Origin: CAZDDB01 sp963843285
GTDB taxonomy: Bacteria; Acidobacteriota; HRBIN11; JAKEFK01
Length of the DNA stretch: 64,000 nt
Assembly (NCBI GenBank): GCA_963843285.1
Contig: CAWJJO010000002.1
Span: 1-64,000 of the forward strand
Direction: 5' to 3'
Each line of letters starts with the position of its first letter. The stretch's first letter is position 1. Positions 49,634 to 59,185 of the stretch are shown piece by piece. The translations under genes were made by a program, and so were the position numbers. Below the pieces are notes generated by a model. That model was not told where the DNA came from. It made no database searches and was given only the letters and a program-made list of their open reading frames with translations.

Positions 49634-50536
49634 TTATTGATAGACCTTGCTGGCAGCGTCCTGGATGTTTCTTGGAATATTGAGATTCAGCAATCCCGCG
49701 GCCTTCAAATTCAAGATGATCTTGGGCTTCTGAAGTTGTGGAGTACTGAGTTTGGACACAGGAGTTCCCTGGAGGATTTTGTTGGCGAGTTCCCCGACCG
49801 CTCTTCCAACTTCGACTGCGTCCACCGACAACGAAAAGACTGCTCCAGCGCGAACAAAGCGGTCATTCGGGCCAACGCACGGGAGCTGCCTGGAAAGTGA
49901 AGTTGTGCCGATATACCGGATGACCTCTTCCGAGTTGAGCGAAGGATCAGGTGGAATCCACAACGCATCGCACTTCCCGATCAGGTCCGTCATCGCCTTC
50001 TGGATATCCTGACTGGAACTAATCGGGGAGGTGACCAGCGTCATACCCTCTTCCTCGGCCGCGGAACGGGCCGATGCGATCAGTCCGTCATTTGCAGGGT
50101 GTGTATACAGTACCCCCAGCCGTTTGGTTTTTTTGAAGATCGTTTTCAGAAGAGCAAACTGTTCACGGATTGGAACGTTTAGCGGCACTCCGATGACATT
50201 GTCACCCTTCAATCCAAGTTTTTCCGGATTTATAGCCAGGCAATATATTAAAGGAACATCCGGGAAGTTCGTTTTCAGAAACGAAGAGGCTTGAGTTCCG
50301 ATTCCTACCATCAAGCGGAAGTTACCTGATTTGAGCCCTTCCAGAACTTGGGTCTGGTTGGATCCATCTTCGGCGAGATCGAATTCCTGTGGATTTTCAA
50401 AGCAAATGCTGGCAAACCCGTTTCGCGCGTCATTGAATGCGAAAGATCCGGCGCTTTTTACAATAGCGACATCTGAAAAAGCAGGTGTAATGGAAAATAG
50501 AAGGACGACAAAGGATAACTGAGCAAGACGTCTCAT
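49634..50536 (-). CDS. ABC-type substrate-binding protein (ABC_sub_bind/DUF534 family)
   Basis: 300 residues with a signal peptide (FVVLLFSITPAFSD). LRLMVGIGTQASS-like region (FRLMVGIGTQAS), FPDVPLIYCLAINPEKLGL, RLGVLYTHPANDGLIASARS, DALWIPPDPSLNSEEVIRYI and KIILNLKAAGLLNLNIP match the PF04392 periplasmic-binding fold, usually for amino acids or aromatic ligands. No permease or ATPase of that type adjoins; the chemoreceptor downstream is the only neighbour on the strand, ~90 bp away. Confidence 0.85.
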   Translation of the reverse strand: MRRLAQLSFVVLLFSITPAFSDVAIVKSAGSFAFNDARNGFASICFENPQEFDLAEDGSNQTQVLEGLKSGNFRLMVGIGTQASSFLKTNFPDVPLIYCLAINPEKLGLKGDNVIGVPLNVPIREQFALLKTIFKKTKRLGVLYTHPANDGLIASARSAAEEEGMTLVTSPISSSQDIQKAMTDLIGKCDALWIPPDPSLNSEEVIRYIGTTSLSRQLPCVGPNDRFVRAGAVFSLSVDAVEVGRAVGELANKILQGTPVSKLSTPQLQKPKIILNLKAAGLLNLNIPRNIQDAASKVYQ

Positions 50537-50668
50537 GTTCTCGTCATAATCGCACGGAACCGTCCCGCCAGGCAGCGGAAGAACGGCCTCATTCTATAAC
50601 CTATCGATTGACGGTGTCAACATAGATCAACGCAGAATGAAATGAGGAATGAGGAACGGAGATTGAAT

Positions 50669-51478
50669 CTACAAAGAAAGGCGGGGATCGAGTCTGTCAC
50701 GCAGAGCATCTCCTATAAGGTTCAAACACAGAACGGAAAGAAAAATCGCAAGCCCGGGAAAAACAGTAAGATGTGGAGCATCCAGGAGATGATTTTTTCC
50801 GTCGCTCAGCATACTCCCCCAGCTTGGTTGGGGCGGCTGCACGCCAAGTCCAAGAAAACTGAGCGAAGACTCAGCCAGGATGATGCCCGCGAATCCGAAA
50901 CTGGCCTGGACAATAAGAGTGGGCAACAGGTTGGGCAAGATATAGTAGATCAGGATCCTGGCGCGCGACGCGCCGATGCTGATGGAAGAACTGACAAAAT
51001 TCAATTCGCGAATTCTCAGTGTCAGGCTGCGCGCGAGCCGGGCATAACTGACCCATCCAAGCATCACGAGAGCGGCGATGACGGTGGGTATGCTGGGACC
51101 GAGAACTGCGATGAATCCAATCGCAAGCAGGATGCCCGGAAATGCGAGTAATACATCGGCTGCACGCATCACAAGTTCGTCGACCCATCCGCCGCCGTAT
51201 CCGCAAACGGATCCCAGTGCAGTGCCGATCGCAAGTGAGATAGATACTACGACCAGCGAAATCAGGAGTGACACTCTTCCGCCCCAGAGAAGTCTCGATA
51301 GAATGTCCCTTCCCAGTTCATCTGTGCCCAGCAAATGACTTCCCGATGGCGCCTGCAGTCGATTGTCCAAATCAATTTGTGCATCCGGAGCCAGTGGTAA
51401 CAACGGCGCAAGTAAACAGGTTGCAAATAGACCCAAAAGAAGCACTGCAGACAACCAGACGATCGGTTCACTTCTCAT
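50669..51478 (-). CDS. ABC transporter permease, DppC/OppC type
   Basis: 269 residues from ATG 51478 (the frame opens upstream without similarity). Six TM helices; SGSHLLGTDELGRDILSRLL is the DppC/OppC N-terminal signature and GASRARILIYYILPNLLPTL the EAA loop that contacts the ATPase; SLSFLGLGVQPPQPSWGSML is typical near the C-terminus. A dipeptide/oligopeptide/nickel importer needs a DppB partner, two ATPases and a binding protein; none is beside it. Confidence 0.9.
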   Translation of the reverse strand: MRSEPIVWLSAVLLLGLFATCLLAPLLPLAPDAQIDLDNRLQAPSGSHLLGTDELGRDILSRLLWGGRVSLLISLVVVSISLAIGTALGSVCGYGGGWVDELVMRAADVLLAFPGILLAIGFIAVLGPSIPTVIAALVMLGWVSYARLARSLTLRIRELNFVSSSISIGASRARILIYYILPNLLPTLIVQASFGFAGIILAESSLSFLGLGVQPPQPSWGSMLSDGKNHLLDAPHLTVFPGLAIFLSVLCLNLIGDALRDRLDPRLSL

Positions 51479-51514
51479 GGTTTCAATGTAACACAGAGGT
51501 GGAATGCAACGCCG

Positions 51515-51545
51515 TAGGGGCGACCCTTGTGGTCGCCCTTCGCGT
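51515..51545. repeat. GGGGCGACC hairpin
   Basis: GTAGGGGCGACCCTTGTGGT followed by CGCCC: GGGCGACC-CTTGT-GGTCGCCC. A commonly seen scattered intergenic hairpin; a partial copy (GTAGGGGCGACCC) is at 7317-7329. Confidence 0.65.
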
Positions 51546-51653
51546 CCAACTTTCTTGACTCGTGCAGAGCCTTCCATTAGAATCAAAATGTCCCAAGGGA
51601 GGTCTCTGATCGTGTCTAAACTCTTTTCGGGTCGGGACTTCGAGACGGAATAG

Positions 51654-53395
51654 ATGCCATTAAAGCTGGGTGAACTGCTTGTCCGAAATAAGCTGATCAC
51701 TAAAGAGCAGCTGGACAAGGCTCTTCAAGTTCAAAAAAACAGCGGCAACAAGCTCGGTTACGACCTCGTGAAACTGGGCTTTGTAACCGATGAAGACATA
51801 GCTCAATGTCTTGAGCAAACAGTTTGGAATTCCCGCCATCAACTTTACCCATTTTGAAATCGATCAGGCAGTTCTCGATCTGGTTCCTGTTGAAATTTGC
51901 AGAAAATACGACCTGATCCCTGTAAACCGAACGGGCGCCATTCTGACGGTTGCGATGGCAGATCCCACCAATATCCGGGCAATGGATGAAATCAATTTCA
52001 TTTGCGGTTACCAGGTGGAACCTGTTGTTGCATCTGATTTCGCGATTCGGGAAGCCGTTGATAAATACTACGGGTCCGCTCACGCACTGGAATTGAAACA
52101 GGTCATGCAGGACGCGATTTCGGAAAAGATGGGAGCGGAGAGTCAATCTGCCGATTTGGAAGTTCTGGAAGAAGCAGATCGAACTGGATCTTGCTTTGCT
52201 GGAAAAACAAGCAGAAGATGCGCCGGTAGTCAAGCTGGTAAACAAGATTCTATACGATGCGCTGAATGAAGGCGCCAGCGATATTCACATCGAGCCGTAT
52301 GAAAAGGAATTTCGCGTTCGCTACAGAATTGATGGCGTCTTGTATGTGAAGGTCAACCCGCCGTTGAAGCTTCGTGATGCGATCACTTCACGCATTAAGA
52401 TCATGGCAAAGCTGGATATTGCGGAAAAACGATTGCCTCAAGACGGACGCATCAAGATCAAAACCAAGCATCAGGGCAAAATTCAAGGAACTGGATTTTC
52501 GCGTTTCCGTTCTTCCTACTCTTTTCGGTGAAAAGGTCGTGCTGCGGCTGCTGGATCAAGGAAAATCTGAAGCTGGATATGACCAAACTTGGTCTGGAAT
52601 CGGACTCCTCTGAAGAAGCTTGAGAAAGCAATTCTAAAACCGTATGGAATGATACTCGTTACGGGACCGACGGGAAGCGGAAAGACCAATACACTGTATT
52701 CCGCGATGTCCCGAATCAATACGCCGGAAACGAATATTATCACAGCAGAAGATCCGGTAGAATTCAATATCCCCGGAATCAATCAGGTTCAGATGAAAGA
52801 ACAGATCGGCTTGAACTTTGCCGCGGCGCTTGCGCTCTTTCTTGCGGCAGGATCCCGAACATCATTCTGGTTGGCGAGATTCGCGATTTTGAAACTGCTG
52901 AAATTGCGATCAAAGCCGCTCTCACAGGACATCTGGTGTTAAGCACTCTGCATACAAATGATGCGCCAAGCACGGTAAACCGTCTGATGAACATGGGAAT
53001 TGAACCGTTTCTCGTAGCTTCTTCTTTGCTTTTGATTGTGGCACAGCGTCTGATCCGGAAAATTTGTCACGGAATGTAAGGAAGAGTACCGGGTGCCGCT
53101 GGAAGCGCTGGTGGATATTGGTTTTACCGAAGATGAAGCCAGAAAAGTCACAATTTATAAGGGAAGGGGATGCCCGTTTTGTGGAAATACCGGCTACAAA
53201 GGAAGAATGGGATTGTTTGAAGTCATGGAAGTCACGGACAGTATTCGGGAATTAATTCTGGTAGGTGCGTCCGCGCTGGAGATTCGAAGGAAATCGATTG
53301 AAGAAGGAATGATCACACTACGTGGAAGCGGTCTGGAAAAACTGCGAAACGGCGAAACGACAATCGAGGAAGTACTTCGCGAGTCGGTAGGCTGA
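51654..53395 (+). pseudogene. pilB: Type IV pilus assembly ATPase PilB, eight +1 frame changes
   Basis: The protein can be followed end to end: N-terminal MshEN domain (KLGELLVRNKLITKEQLDKA, FGIPAINFTHFEID), SDIHIEPYEKEFRVRYRIDG, DFRVSVLPTLFGEKVVLR, Walker A VTGPTGSGKTNTLY, ITAEDPVEFNIPGINQVQ, ILVGEIRDFETAEIAIKAAL (Walker B), LSTLHTNDAPSTVNRL and the zinc tetra-cysteine (CHECKEEY, CPFCGNTGYKGRMG). But the frame shifts by one base near 51810, 52174, 52490, 52563, 52610, 52831, 52854 and 53071. Each shift is the same +1 step and each is cured by removing one base. Nearly every codon reads as functional PilB, so lesions are recent or artefactual. As written the longest piece is 153 residues and no motor is made. 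pilT and pilC follow intact. Confidence 0.9.
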
Positions 53396-53423
53396 GAATC
53401 CGGAGAAACCGGAAGGAGTCTTT

Positions 53424-54542
53424 ATGGCTGTTACACTTCATCAGCTCTTGAAACAGATGATTGAAATGGGTGGCACGGATCTTCACGTCACCACGCATTG
53501 TCCACCCCAGGTTCGGATTGACGGCGCCCTCCGTCCATTATCTGAGCACCCCCCGCTTACACCGGTGGATACAAAGCGGCTGGCATACAGTGTTTTGACC
53601 GATGCACAGAAACACCGTTTTGAAGAGAATCTGGAGTTGGACTTTTCGTTCGGCATGAAGGGTCTGGCCCGTTTTCGAGCCAATGTGTTCAGTCAACGTG
53701 GAGCTGTGGCTGCAGCTTACCGACGAATTCCTTATGAAATCCTTTCGTTTCGGGAACTGGGTCTTCCTCCGATTTGCGAAAAACTTTGCGAGAAGCCGCG
53801 AGGTCTGGTGCTGGTAACCGGTCCGACCGGCAGCGGAAAGTCTACAACCCTGGCCGCCATGCTGGACAAGATCAACCGCGAGCGGCATGATCACATCGTC
53901 ACCATCGAAGATCCGATTGAATACCTGCATCAGCATCAGACCTGCATTGTAAATCAGCGGGAATTACATGCTGATACACATTCGTTTGCCAACGCTTTGC
54001 GGTCGGTTCTTCGTGAAGATCCCGATGTTGTGCTCATCGGCGAAATGCGCGATCTGGAAACGATAGAATCCGCGTTGCGAATCGCGGAAACAGGTCACTT
54101 GACCTTTGCTACCCTGCATACCAACTCAGCCAGCCAGACGATGAACCGTATTATTGATGTGTTTCCTGCTCATCAACAATCACAGGTTCGCGCCCAGCTT
54201 TCCCTGATTCTGGAGGGCATCCTCTGTCAATCTTTGCTTCCCCGAGCCAGCGGAAAGGGACGCTGTTTAGCTATGGAAGTTTTGATCCCGAATGCGGCCA
54301 TCCGAAATTTGATTCGTGAAGACAAGATCCACCAGGTCTATTCGGTCATGCAAACCGGGCAGTTGAAATTCGGGATGCAAACGTTCAATCAGTCGCTGGC
54401 AACCCTGTATTTCAGAAAAGAAATCACCCTGGATCTGGCATTGAGTCGATCGTCGCATCCTGAAGAGCTTCAGGAAATGATCAATCGCGGCGCGGGTGTC
54501 ATTTCTCAGGTCGCACACCAACAACCGCGTGTAAAGGCGTAA
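53424..54542 (+). CDS. pilT: Twitching-motility retraction ATPase PilT
   Basis: 372-residue hexameric ATPase for pilus retraction. MIEMGGTDLHVTTHCPPQVR (N-terminal PAS-like domain), VLVTGPTGSGKSTTLAAMLD (Walker A), EDPIEYLHQHQTCIVNQREL (Asp box), VVLIGEMRDLETIESALRIA (Walker B), HLTFATLHTNSASQTMNRII (His box) and AIRNLIREDKIHQVYSVMQT (C-terminal AIRNLIRE motif) are all intact. RBS GGAAGGAG. Lies 28 bp after the pilB remains and 19 bp before pilC. Confidence 0.96.
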   Translation: MAVTLHQLLKQMIEMGGTDLHVTTHCPPQVRIDGALRPLSEHPPLTPVDTKRLAYSVLTDAQKHRFEENLELDFSFGMKGLARFRANVFSQRGAVAAAYRRIPYEILSFRELGLPPICEKLCEKPRGLVLVTGPTGSGKSTTLAAMLDKINRERHDHIVTIEDPIEYLHQHQTCIVNQRELHADTHSFANALRSVLREDPDVVLIGEMRDLETIESALRIAETGHLTFATLHTNSASQTMNRIIDVFPAHQQSQVRAQLSLILEGILCQSLLPRASGKGRCLAMEVLIPNAAIRNLIREDKIHQVYSVMQTGQLKFGMQTFNQSLATLYFRKEITLDLALSRSSHPEELQEMINRGAGVISQVAHQQPRVKA

Positions 54543-54561
54543 GGGAAGGAGGGGATAGACC

Positions 54562-55761
54562 ATGCCAACCTTTGAATGGAAAGGAAGACGGGGAGACAAG
54601 ATTGAAGGCGGCGTGATCGTAGCGGAGAATAAGGAAGCCGTACGCGCGCGTTTGCGACGTCAGCAAATCATTGTCACTCAGGTAAAAGAACAGGGAAAAG
54701 AAATTGCCTTTCCGTTATTGCGCGGCGGCGTTTCCCAGAAAGAACTTGCTGTGTTCACGCGACAATTCTCGGTTATGATCGATGCCGGTCTGCCCCTGGT
54801 ACAGTGTATTGAAATTCTCGGGACGCAGTCTGAAAACAAAGTATTTCAAAAAGTCTTGCTTCAGGTCCGTCAGGACGTAGAAAGCGGCGCCACGCTGGCA
54901 GATTCCATGCGGAAGCATCCGAAAGTATTTGATGAATTGTATTCGAACATGATCGCGGCTGGAGAAGCGGGCGGTATTCTGGATACCATCCTACAACGTC
55001 TCGCCGTATACATTGAAAAGGCGGTTAAACTGCGACGCGCGGTTCGTTCGGCCATGATTTATCCTACAGCCGTAATTAGCATTGCGGCTCTCGTTGTGGC
55101 CATCATTCTGTGGAAAGTGATTCCTACATTTGCCGCATTGTTTGCCGGACTCGGTGCGGAACTTCCGTTACCGACACGGATCGTAATCGCTGCCAGTAAT
55201 TTTCTCGGACGCTATTTCCTGCTCCTCATATTTGTCCTGGCCGCTATCATTTATGCAATCAAACGGTACCATGGTACGTACAAAGGAAGACGTGTGATTG
55301 ACGGCCTTCTGTTGAGGTCTCCGGTCCTGGGGATTGTGCTTCGGAAGATTGCTGTGGCACGCTTCTGCCGTACACTTGCGACTCTGGTCAGCTCCGGTGT
55401 ACCTATCCTCGAAGCCCTCGAAATTACAGCAAAGACCGCCGGAAACGCCATCGTGGAAGATGCGATCATGGCGACTCGAAAGAGCATCGAAGAAGGAAAA
55501 ACCATATCGGAACCTCTGAAAGATACGGAAGTATTTCCACCGATGGTGGTGCACATGATCGCCGTCGGAGAACAAACCGGCGCCCTGGATGCCATGCTAT
55601 CTAAAATTGCGGATTTTTACGAAGAAGAAGTGGATGCCGCCGTTGAGAATATGCTCACGCTGCTGGAGCCGATCATGATTTTATTCCTCGGTATCGTGAT
55701 CGGAGGAATCGTTATTTCGATGTATTTGCCGATGTTTGATCTGCTCGGTAAGATCGGCTAG
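54562..55761 (+). CDS. pilC: Type IV pilus inner-membrane platform protein PilC
   Basis: 399 residues of the GspF/PilC family: a short N-terminal part (FEWKGRRGDKIEGGVIVAEN), two repeated cytoplasmic domains (FTRQFSVMIDAGLPLVQCIE and FCRTLATLVSSGVPILEALE) and three TM segments (AVISIAALVVAIILWKVIP, FLLLIFVLAAIIYAI, and the C-terminal IMILFLGIVIGGIVISMYLP). It couples the PilB/PilT motors to the pilin filament. Intact. Confidence 0.95.
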   Translation: MPTFEWKGRRGDKIEGGVIVAENKEAVRARLRRQQIIVTQVKEQGKEIAFPLLRGGVSQKELAVFTRQFSVMIDAGLPLVQCIEILGTQSENKVFQKVLLQVRQDVESGATLADSMRKHPKVFDELYSNMIAAGEAGGILDTILQRLAVYIEKAVKLRRAVRSAMIYPTAVISIAALVVAIILWKVIPTFAALFAGLGAELPLPTRIVIAASNFLGRYFLLLIFVLAAIIYAIKRYHGTYKGRRVIDGLLLRSPVLGIVLRKIAVARFCRTLATLVSSGVPILEALEITAKTAGNAIVEDAIMATRKSIEEGKTISEPLKDTEVFPPMVVHMIAVGEQTGALDAMLSKIADFYEEEVDAAVENMLTLLEPIMILFLGIVIGGIVISMYLPMFDLLGKIG

Positions 55762-55791
55762 TGGCTTATAACATGGGATTGCGTAGTGATT

Positions 55792-55879
55792 CTCCCCCCT
55801 TATGAAGGGGGGAGTTAGAGAGGGGTTCGCAAGAATCTCGAAACAACCCCCTCCCCGCCTCCCCCTTCATAAGGGGGAG
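55792..55879. repeat. Large C/G-rich palindrome
   Basis: CTCCCCCCTTATGAAGGGG... (55792-55814) and its partner CTCCCCCTTCATAAGGGGG... (55859-55879) are each self-complementary; the inner GAGAGGGGTT and AACCCCCTC also pair. The gap between pilC and pilS is otherwise empty. Confidence 0.8.
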
Positions 55880-55956
55880 GAGTGGCTCACCGAATCTCCG
55901 TTGCAGTCTACTAGCTCGATGCGCACTCTTTCCTTGAGCGTGATTCGGGAGGTAGC

Positions 55957-57621
55957 GTGGTGAATCAGGCGGACGAAGACCTGAAACGAAAGATCATCTG
56001 GATGATGACCTTCCGAATGGTCATCATCATCACCCTCCTCGGATCTGCAATTCTCATTCAGCTTGTTTCCCGAACCATCCTTCCGATCAACCCGCTCTAT
56101 TTCCTGATCTTCTTAACGTGTTTTCTTACGATCCTGTACGGGTTTGGATTCAGTAGAATTAATAACTTAGAGTTAATGGCGTATCTTCAACTCACGGGCG
56201 ACGCCCTCGTGATCACGCTTCTCCTGTATTTTACAGGCGGCGTAAAAAGTTCGTTTTCGTTCCTGTATATTCTGACGATCATTACCGGCAGCATCCTTTT
56301 GTACCGTCGAGGCAGCCTTTACATTGCCACGGTTTCCAGTATCTGTTACACCATCGCTGTGGAAGCGCTTCATTTCGGGATCATTCCTTATTACGATTTA
56401 TCTAGAGCGGAAATTTCAAGTATTACGAGCAGATTCATCTGGTATTATGTGTTTTATCACCTGTTTTTCTTCTATTTGACCGCGTTCCTCAGCAGTTATC
56501 TTTCTGAGCGCCTTCGGCACACGCGGACTGTTCTGGAGGAGATGGATGAAGACTTTTCAGACCTGAGGATTCTCCATCAAAAGATCATTGATAACATGAA
56601 GGCAGGACTGGTCATTGCAGATCTGGACGGCCGCATCAATTTTATCAACGAAGCAGGGATTCAGATTCTGGCTCTGCCGGCAGAACGCATCCTGGGCAGG
56701 GGAATCCAAACGCTGTTTCGCGATGACATCCGTCTGGACCATGTACGCGAATTACTGGAAAGGAATCGCCTGGTTTCTTTGGAAAGAGCTATGGGAGAAG
56801 GACGCGATATCTTGATTGGGATGAGTCTTTCGTATCTTCAATCCAAAAAGGGGACGTCTTCAGGTTTTATTGTGATTCTTCAGGACATCACCGAATCGCG
56901 AAAGATGGAACGGCAATTCCGGATTCAAGAGCGAATGGTGGCGCTGGGTACGATGGCCGCAGGAATCGCTCACGAGATCCGGAATCCGCTGGCCGCAATT
57001 CGTGGTTCCGTGCAGTTGTTGAGGAACGAGCTCAAACTTTCGGATGATCAAAACAAACTAATGGGAATCGTGCTGACGGAATCTCTAAGATTGGACCAGA
57101 CGATCCAGAATTTTCTTGATTATGCCAAACCAAAACAACTTCACAGACAGGTCGATGATTTGAATGCGATCGTCTCGGATATGTTGGGCTTCATTCAAAA
57201 AGGACCGGACTTTAAAGGCGGTCACAGAATTGTATTCTCCAAAAGTATCGATGAATTCGAACACGAATTCGACGGAAACCAGATGAAACAGGTAATCTGG
57301 AATCTCTCCATCAATGCATTGCGGGCGATGCCGTCAGGCGGGACACTGACTGTGACACTTGAACATGATCTTCAGGGCAATGTGCTGTTGCGCTTTCGTG
57401 ATGAAGGCAAAGGAATCGAACCGGATCGTCTGGATTCTATCTTCGATCCGTTTCAGGACTCTACAACCGGAGGCAGCGGACTCGGAATGGCGATCGTGTA
57501 CCGAATCATTCAAGATCATCGCGGACAAATCTCGATCGATTCACGCCCCGGAACCGGGACTACCATCTCTGTCCATTTGCCTGCCAGAAGCACCCAAGTC
57601 ATCCAGCCTCTGTTACAATAG
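55957..57621 (+). CDS. pilS: Sensor histidine kinase PilS-like
   Basis: 554 residues. Six N-terminal TM helices (~20-195), a PAS domain (~210-320, AGLVIADLDGRINFINEAGI), HisKA with the phospho-acceptor in GIAHEIRNPLAAIRGSVQLL and an HATPase domain (VIWNLSINALRAMPSGG, FRDEGKGIEPDRLDSIFDPF, GLGMAIVYRIIQDHRG). It matches PilS, which senses pilin levels in the membrane. Start is GTG 55957 or 55960 with GGGAGGTAG upstream. Partner of the response regulator downstream. Confidence 0.92.
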   Translation: MVNQADEDLKRKIIWMMTFRMVIIITLLGSAILIQLVSRTILPINPLYFLIFLTCFLTILYGFGFSRINNLELMAYLQLTGDALVITLLLYFTGGVKSSFSFLYILTIITGSILLYRRGSLYIATVSSICYTIAVEALHFGIIPYYDLSRAEISSITSRFIWYYVFYHLFFFYLTAFLSSYLSERLRHTRTVLEEMDEDFSDLRILHQKIIDNMKAGLVIADLDGRINFINEAGIQILALPAERILGRGIQTLFRDDIRLDHVRELLERNRLVSLERAMGEGRDILIGMSLSYLQSKKGTSSGFIVILQDITESRKMERQFRIQERMVALGTMAAGIAHEIRNPLAAIRGSVQLLRNELKLSDDQNKLMGIVLTESLRLDQTIQNFLDYAKPKQLHRQVDDLNAIVSDMLGFIQKGPDFKGGHRIVFSKSIDEFEHEFDGNQMKQVIWNLSINALRAMPSGGTLTVTLEHDLQGNVLLRFRDEGKGIEPDRLDSIFDPFQDSTTGGSGLGMAIVYRIIQDHRGQISIDSRPGTGTTISVHLPARSTQVIQPLLQ

Positions 57622-57647
57622 AATCGATTCTTTGGAGCCATTTTTAT

Positions 57648-57726
57648 TTGGAGTCGCGGGGCCTCCGTGCCCTGCGGGAATTGTATGATCTCCGCAAACG
57701 GCGGGCAGGGACGCCCGCCACTCCAA
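57648..57726. repeat. GCGGGC-type intergenic palindrome (complete)
   Basis: TTGGAGTCGCGGGGCCTCCG at the left and GGCGGGCAGGGACGCCCGCC plus ACTCCAA at the right; fills the gap between pilS and pilR. Confidence 0.85.
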
Positions 57727-57740
57727 GAGATGATTGAAGC

Positions 57741-59126
57741 ATGACTACGGTTCTGGTAATCGATGATGAACGCAGCATGCGCGATTTTCTCGCCATCATG
57801 CTCAAGAAGGAAGGATATCAGGTCTTCCTGGCGGAAGATGGCAAAACGGCCATCAATTCCATTAACAAGAACGTATTCGATGTAGTGATTTCCGATATAC
57901 GTCTGCCTGATACAAACGGGATCGAGCTTCTCAAACATTGCAAGAGAGTATCCCCGGAAACCGATTTTATCTTGATTACCGCCTATGCCTCCACAGAGTC
58001 GGCTGTGGAAGCCGTTAAGATGGGCGCGGCTGACTATATTTTTAAACCCTTTGATGTGGATGAACTCAGAATCAGAGTTCAACGGTGCGTTACTAAAAAA
58101 CGGTTGGAACGCGAGAATATTTATCTTAAGAAATCTGTCGAGAGACAGCTTCAATTCAGCAATATCATCGGCCAGAGCCCGAAGATGCAGAACATCTTCG
58201 AGCTCATCGCAAAGATCAGTATTACAAACAGCACAGTACTGATCTGGGGTGAAAGCGGAACCGGGAAAGAACTGGTCTCCAAAGCGATTCATTACAACAG
58301 TCTGCGAAAAGACCATGCATTTGTTTCGATCAATTGTGGAGCAATGCCCGAAAATCTTCTTGAAAGTGAGCTTTTCGGTCATGTAAAAGGCGCGTTTACG
58401 GGAGCTGTTCATAACAAGAAGGGACTCTTCGAAGTTGCAGATCGCGGCACTTTGTTGTTGGATGAGATTGGCCAGATGAGTCATGGAATGCAGGTCAAGC
58501 TGCTTCGGGTTTTGCAGGAAAAGAGCATTCGTCCGGTGGGCGGAAATGAAGAGATCCCTTTCGACGTTCGTGTGATTGCGGCTACGAATCAAGACCTGCA
58601 AAAAGCCGTCGAACAGGGGACCATGCGGGAGGATCTTTTCTATCGCATCAATGTCATTCCGATCAAGATCCCGCCGCTACGGGAGCGAAAAGACGACATC
58701 CATCTTCTGGTGGAGCATTTCCTCAAGAAATATTCGGAGGGGACGGGAAAAGCGATCCTCCGGGTCTCGGCCGAGGCGATCGCATTGCTGGAGAATTACG
58801 ATTGGCCCGGAAATGTACGCGAGCTCGAAAACGCGATTGAACGTGCAATTGCACTCGAGACTCAGGATGTGATCACTCCTGACAGTCTACCGGAAAAGAT
58901 CAGTCATCTTCCCCCTCGCGGCGAGTTTAGTGTCCTCCAATTGCCTGTCAACGGAATTGATCTCGAAGGTCACATCGAGCGGATCCGGAAGGAGGTTCTC
59001 CTGGAAGCACTTCGCCGGTGCAATGGAATTCAGAAGGACGCCGCCAACTTCGTCGGAATGTCTTTCCGCTCTTTTCGCTACTACGCAAAGAAATACAAGC
59101 TCACCAAATCCGTTGCTCTCCAGTAG
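57741..59126 (+). CDS. pilR: Sigma-54-dependent response regulator PilR (NtrC family)
   Basis: 461 residues. Receiver domain 1-120 with phospho-Asp in VVISDIRLPDTNG; AAA+ domain ~140-375 with GESGTGKELVSKAIHYNSLR, the sigma-54 contact loop GAFTGA (HVKGAFTGAVHNKKG), LLLDEIGQMS and RLLPVGGNEE-like RPVGGNEE; a Fis-type HTH at the C-terminus (ALRRCNGIQKDAANFVGMSF). Activates sigma-54 promoters, classically pilA. No pilA and no -24/-12 site was found in this window. Confidence 0.94.
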   Translation: MTTVLVIDDERSMRDFLAIMLKKEGYQVFLAEDGKTAINSINKNVFDVVISDIRLPDTNGIELLKHCKRVSPETDFILITAYASTESAVEAVKMGAADYIFKPFDVDELRIRVQRCVTKKRLERENIYLKKSVERQLQFSNIIGQSPKMQNIFELIAKISITNSTVLIWGESGTGKELVSKAIHYNSLRKDHAFVSINCGAMPENLLESELFGHVKGAFTGAVHNKKGLFEVADRGTLLLDEIGQMSHGMQVKLLRVLQEKSIRPVGGNEEIPFDVRVIAATNQDLQKAVEQGTMREDLFYRINVIPIKIPPLRERKDDIHLLVEHFLKKYSEGTGKAILRVSAEAIALLENYDWPGNVRELENAIERAIALETQDVITPDSLPEKISHLPPRGEFSVLQLPVNGIDLEGHIERIRKEVLLEALRRCNGIQKDAANFVGMSFRSFRYYAKKYKLTKSVALQ

Positions 59127-59137
59127 AAACATCCAAT

Positions 59138-59182
59138 CTGGAGTCGGCGGGCCTCCGGCGCCCGCCTTTGGAGCGCAGGCCT
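59138..59182. repeat. GCGGGC-type palindrome, short variant
   Basis: CTGGAGTCGGCGGGCCTCCG and GCGCCCGCCTTTGGAG: left arm and a compact hairpin directly after pilR. Confidence 0.65.
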
Positions 59183-59185
59183 CTC

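Noticed and set aside
51654..53395. Programmed +1 frameshifting as explanation for pilB
   Set aside because: Eight sites without a shared slippery motif or stop codon at the slip; no bacterial precedent. Sequence error or recent decay is simpler.
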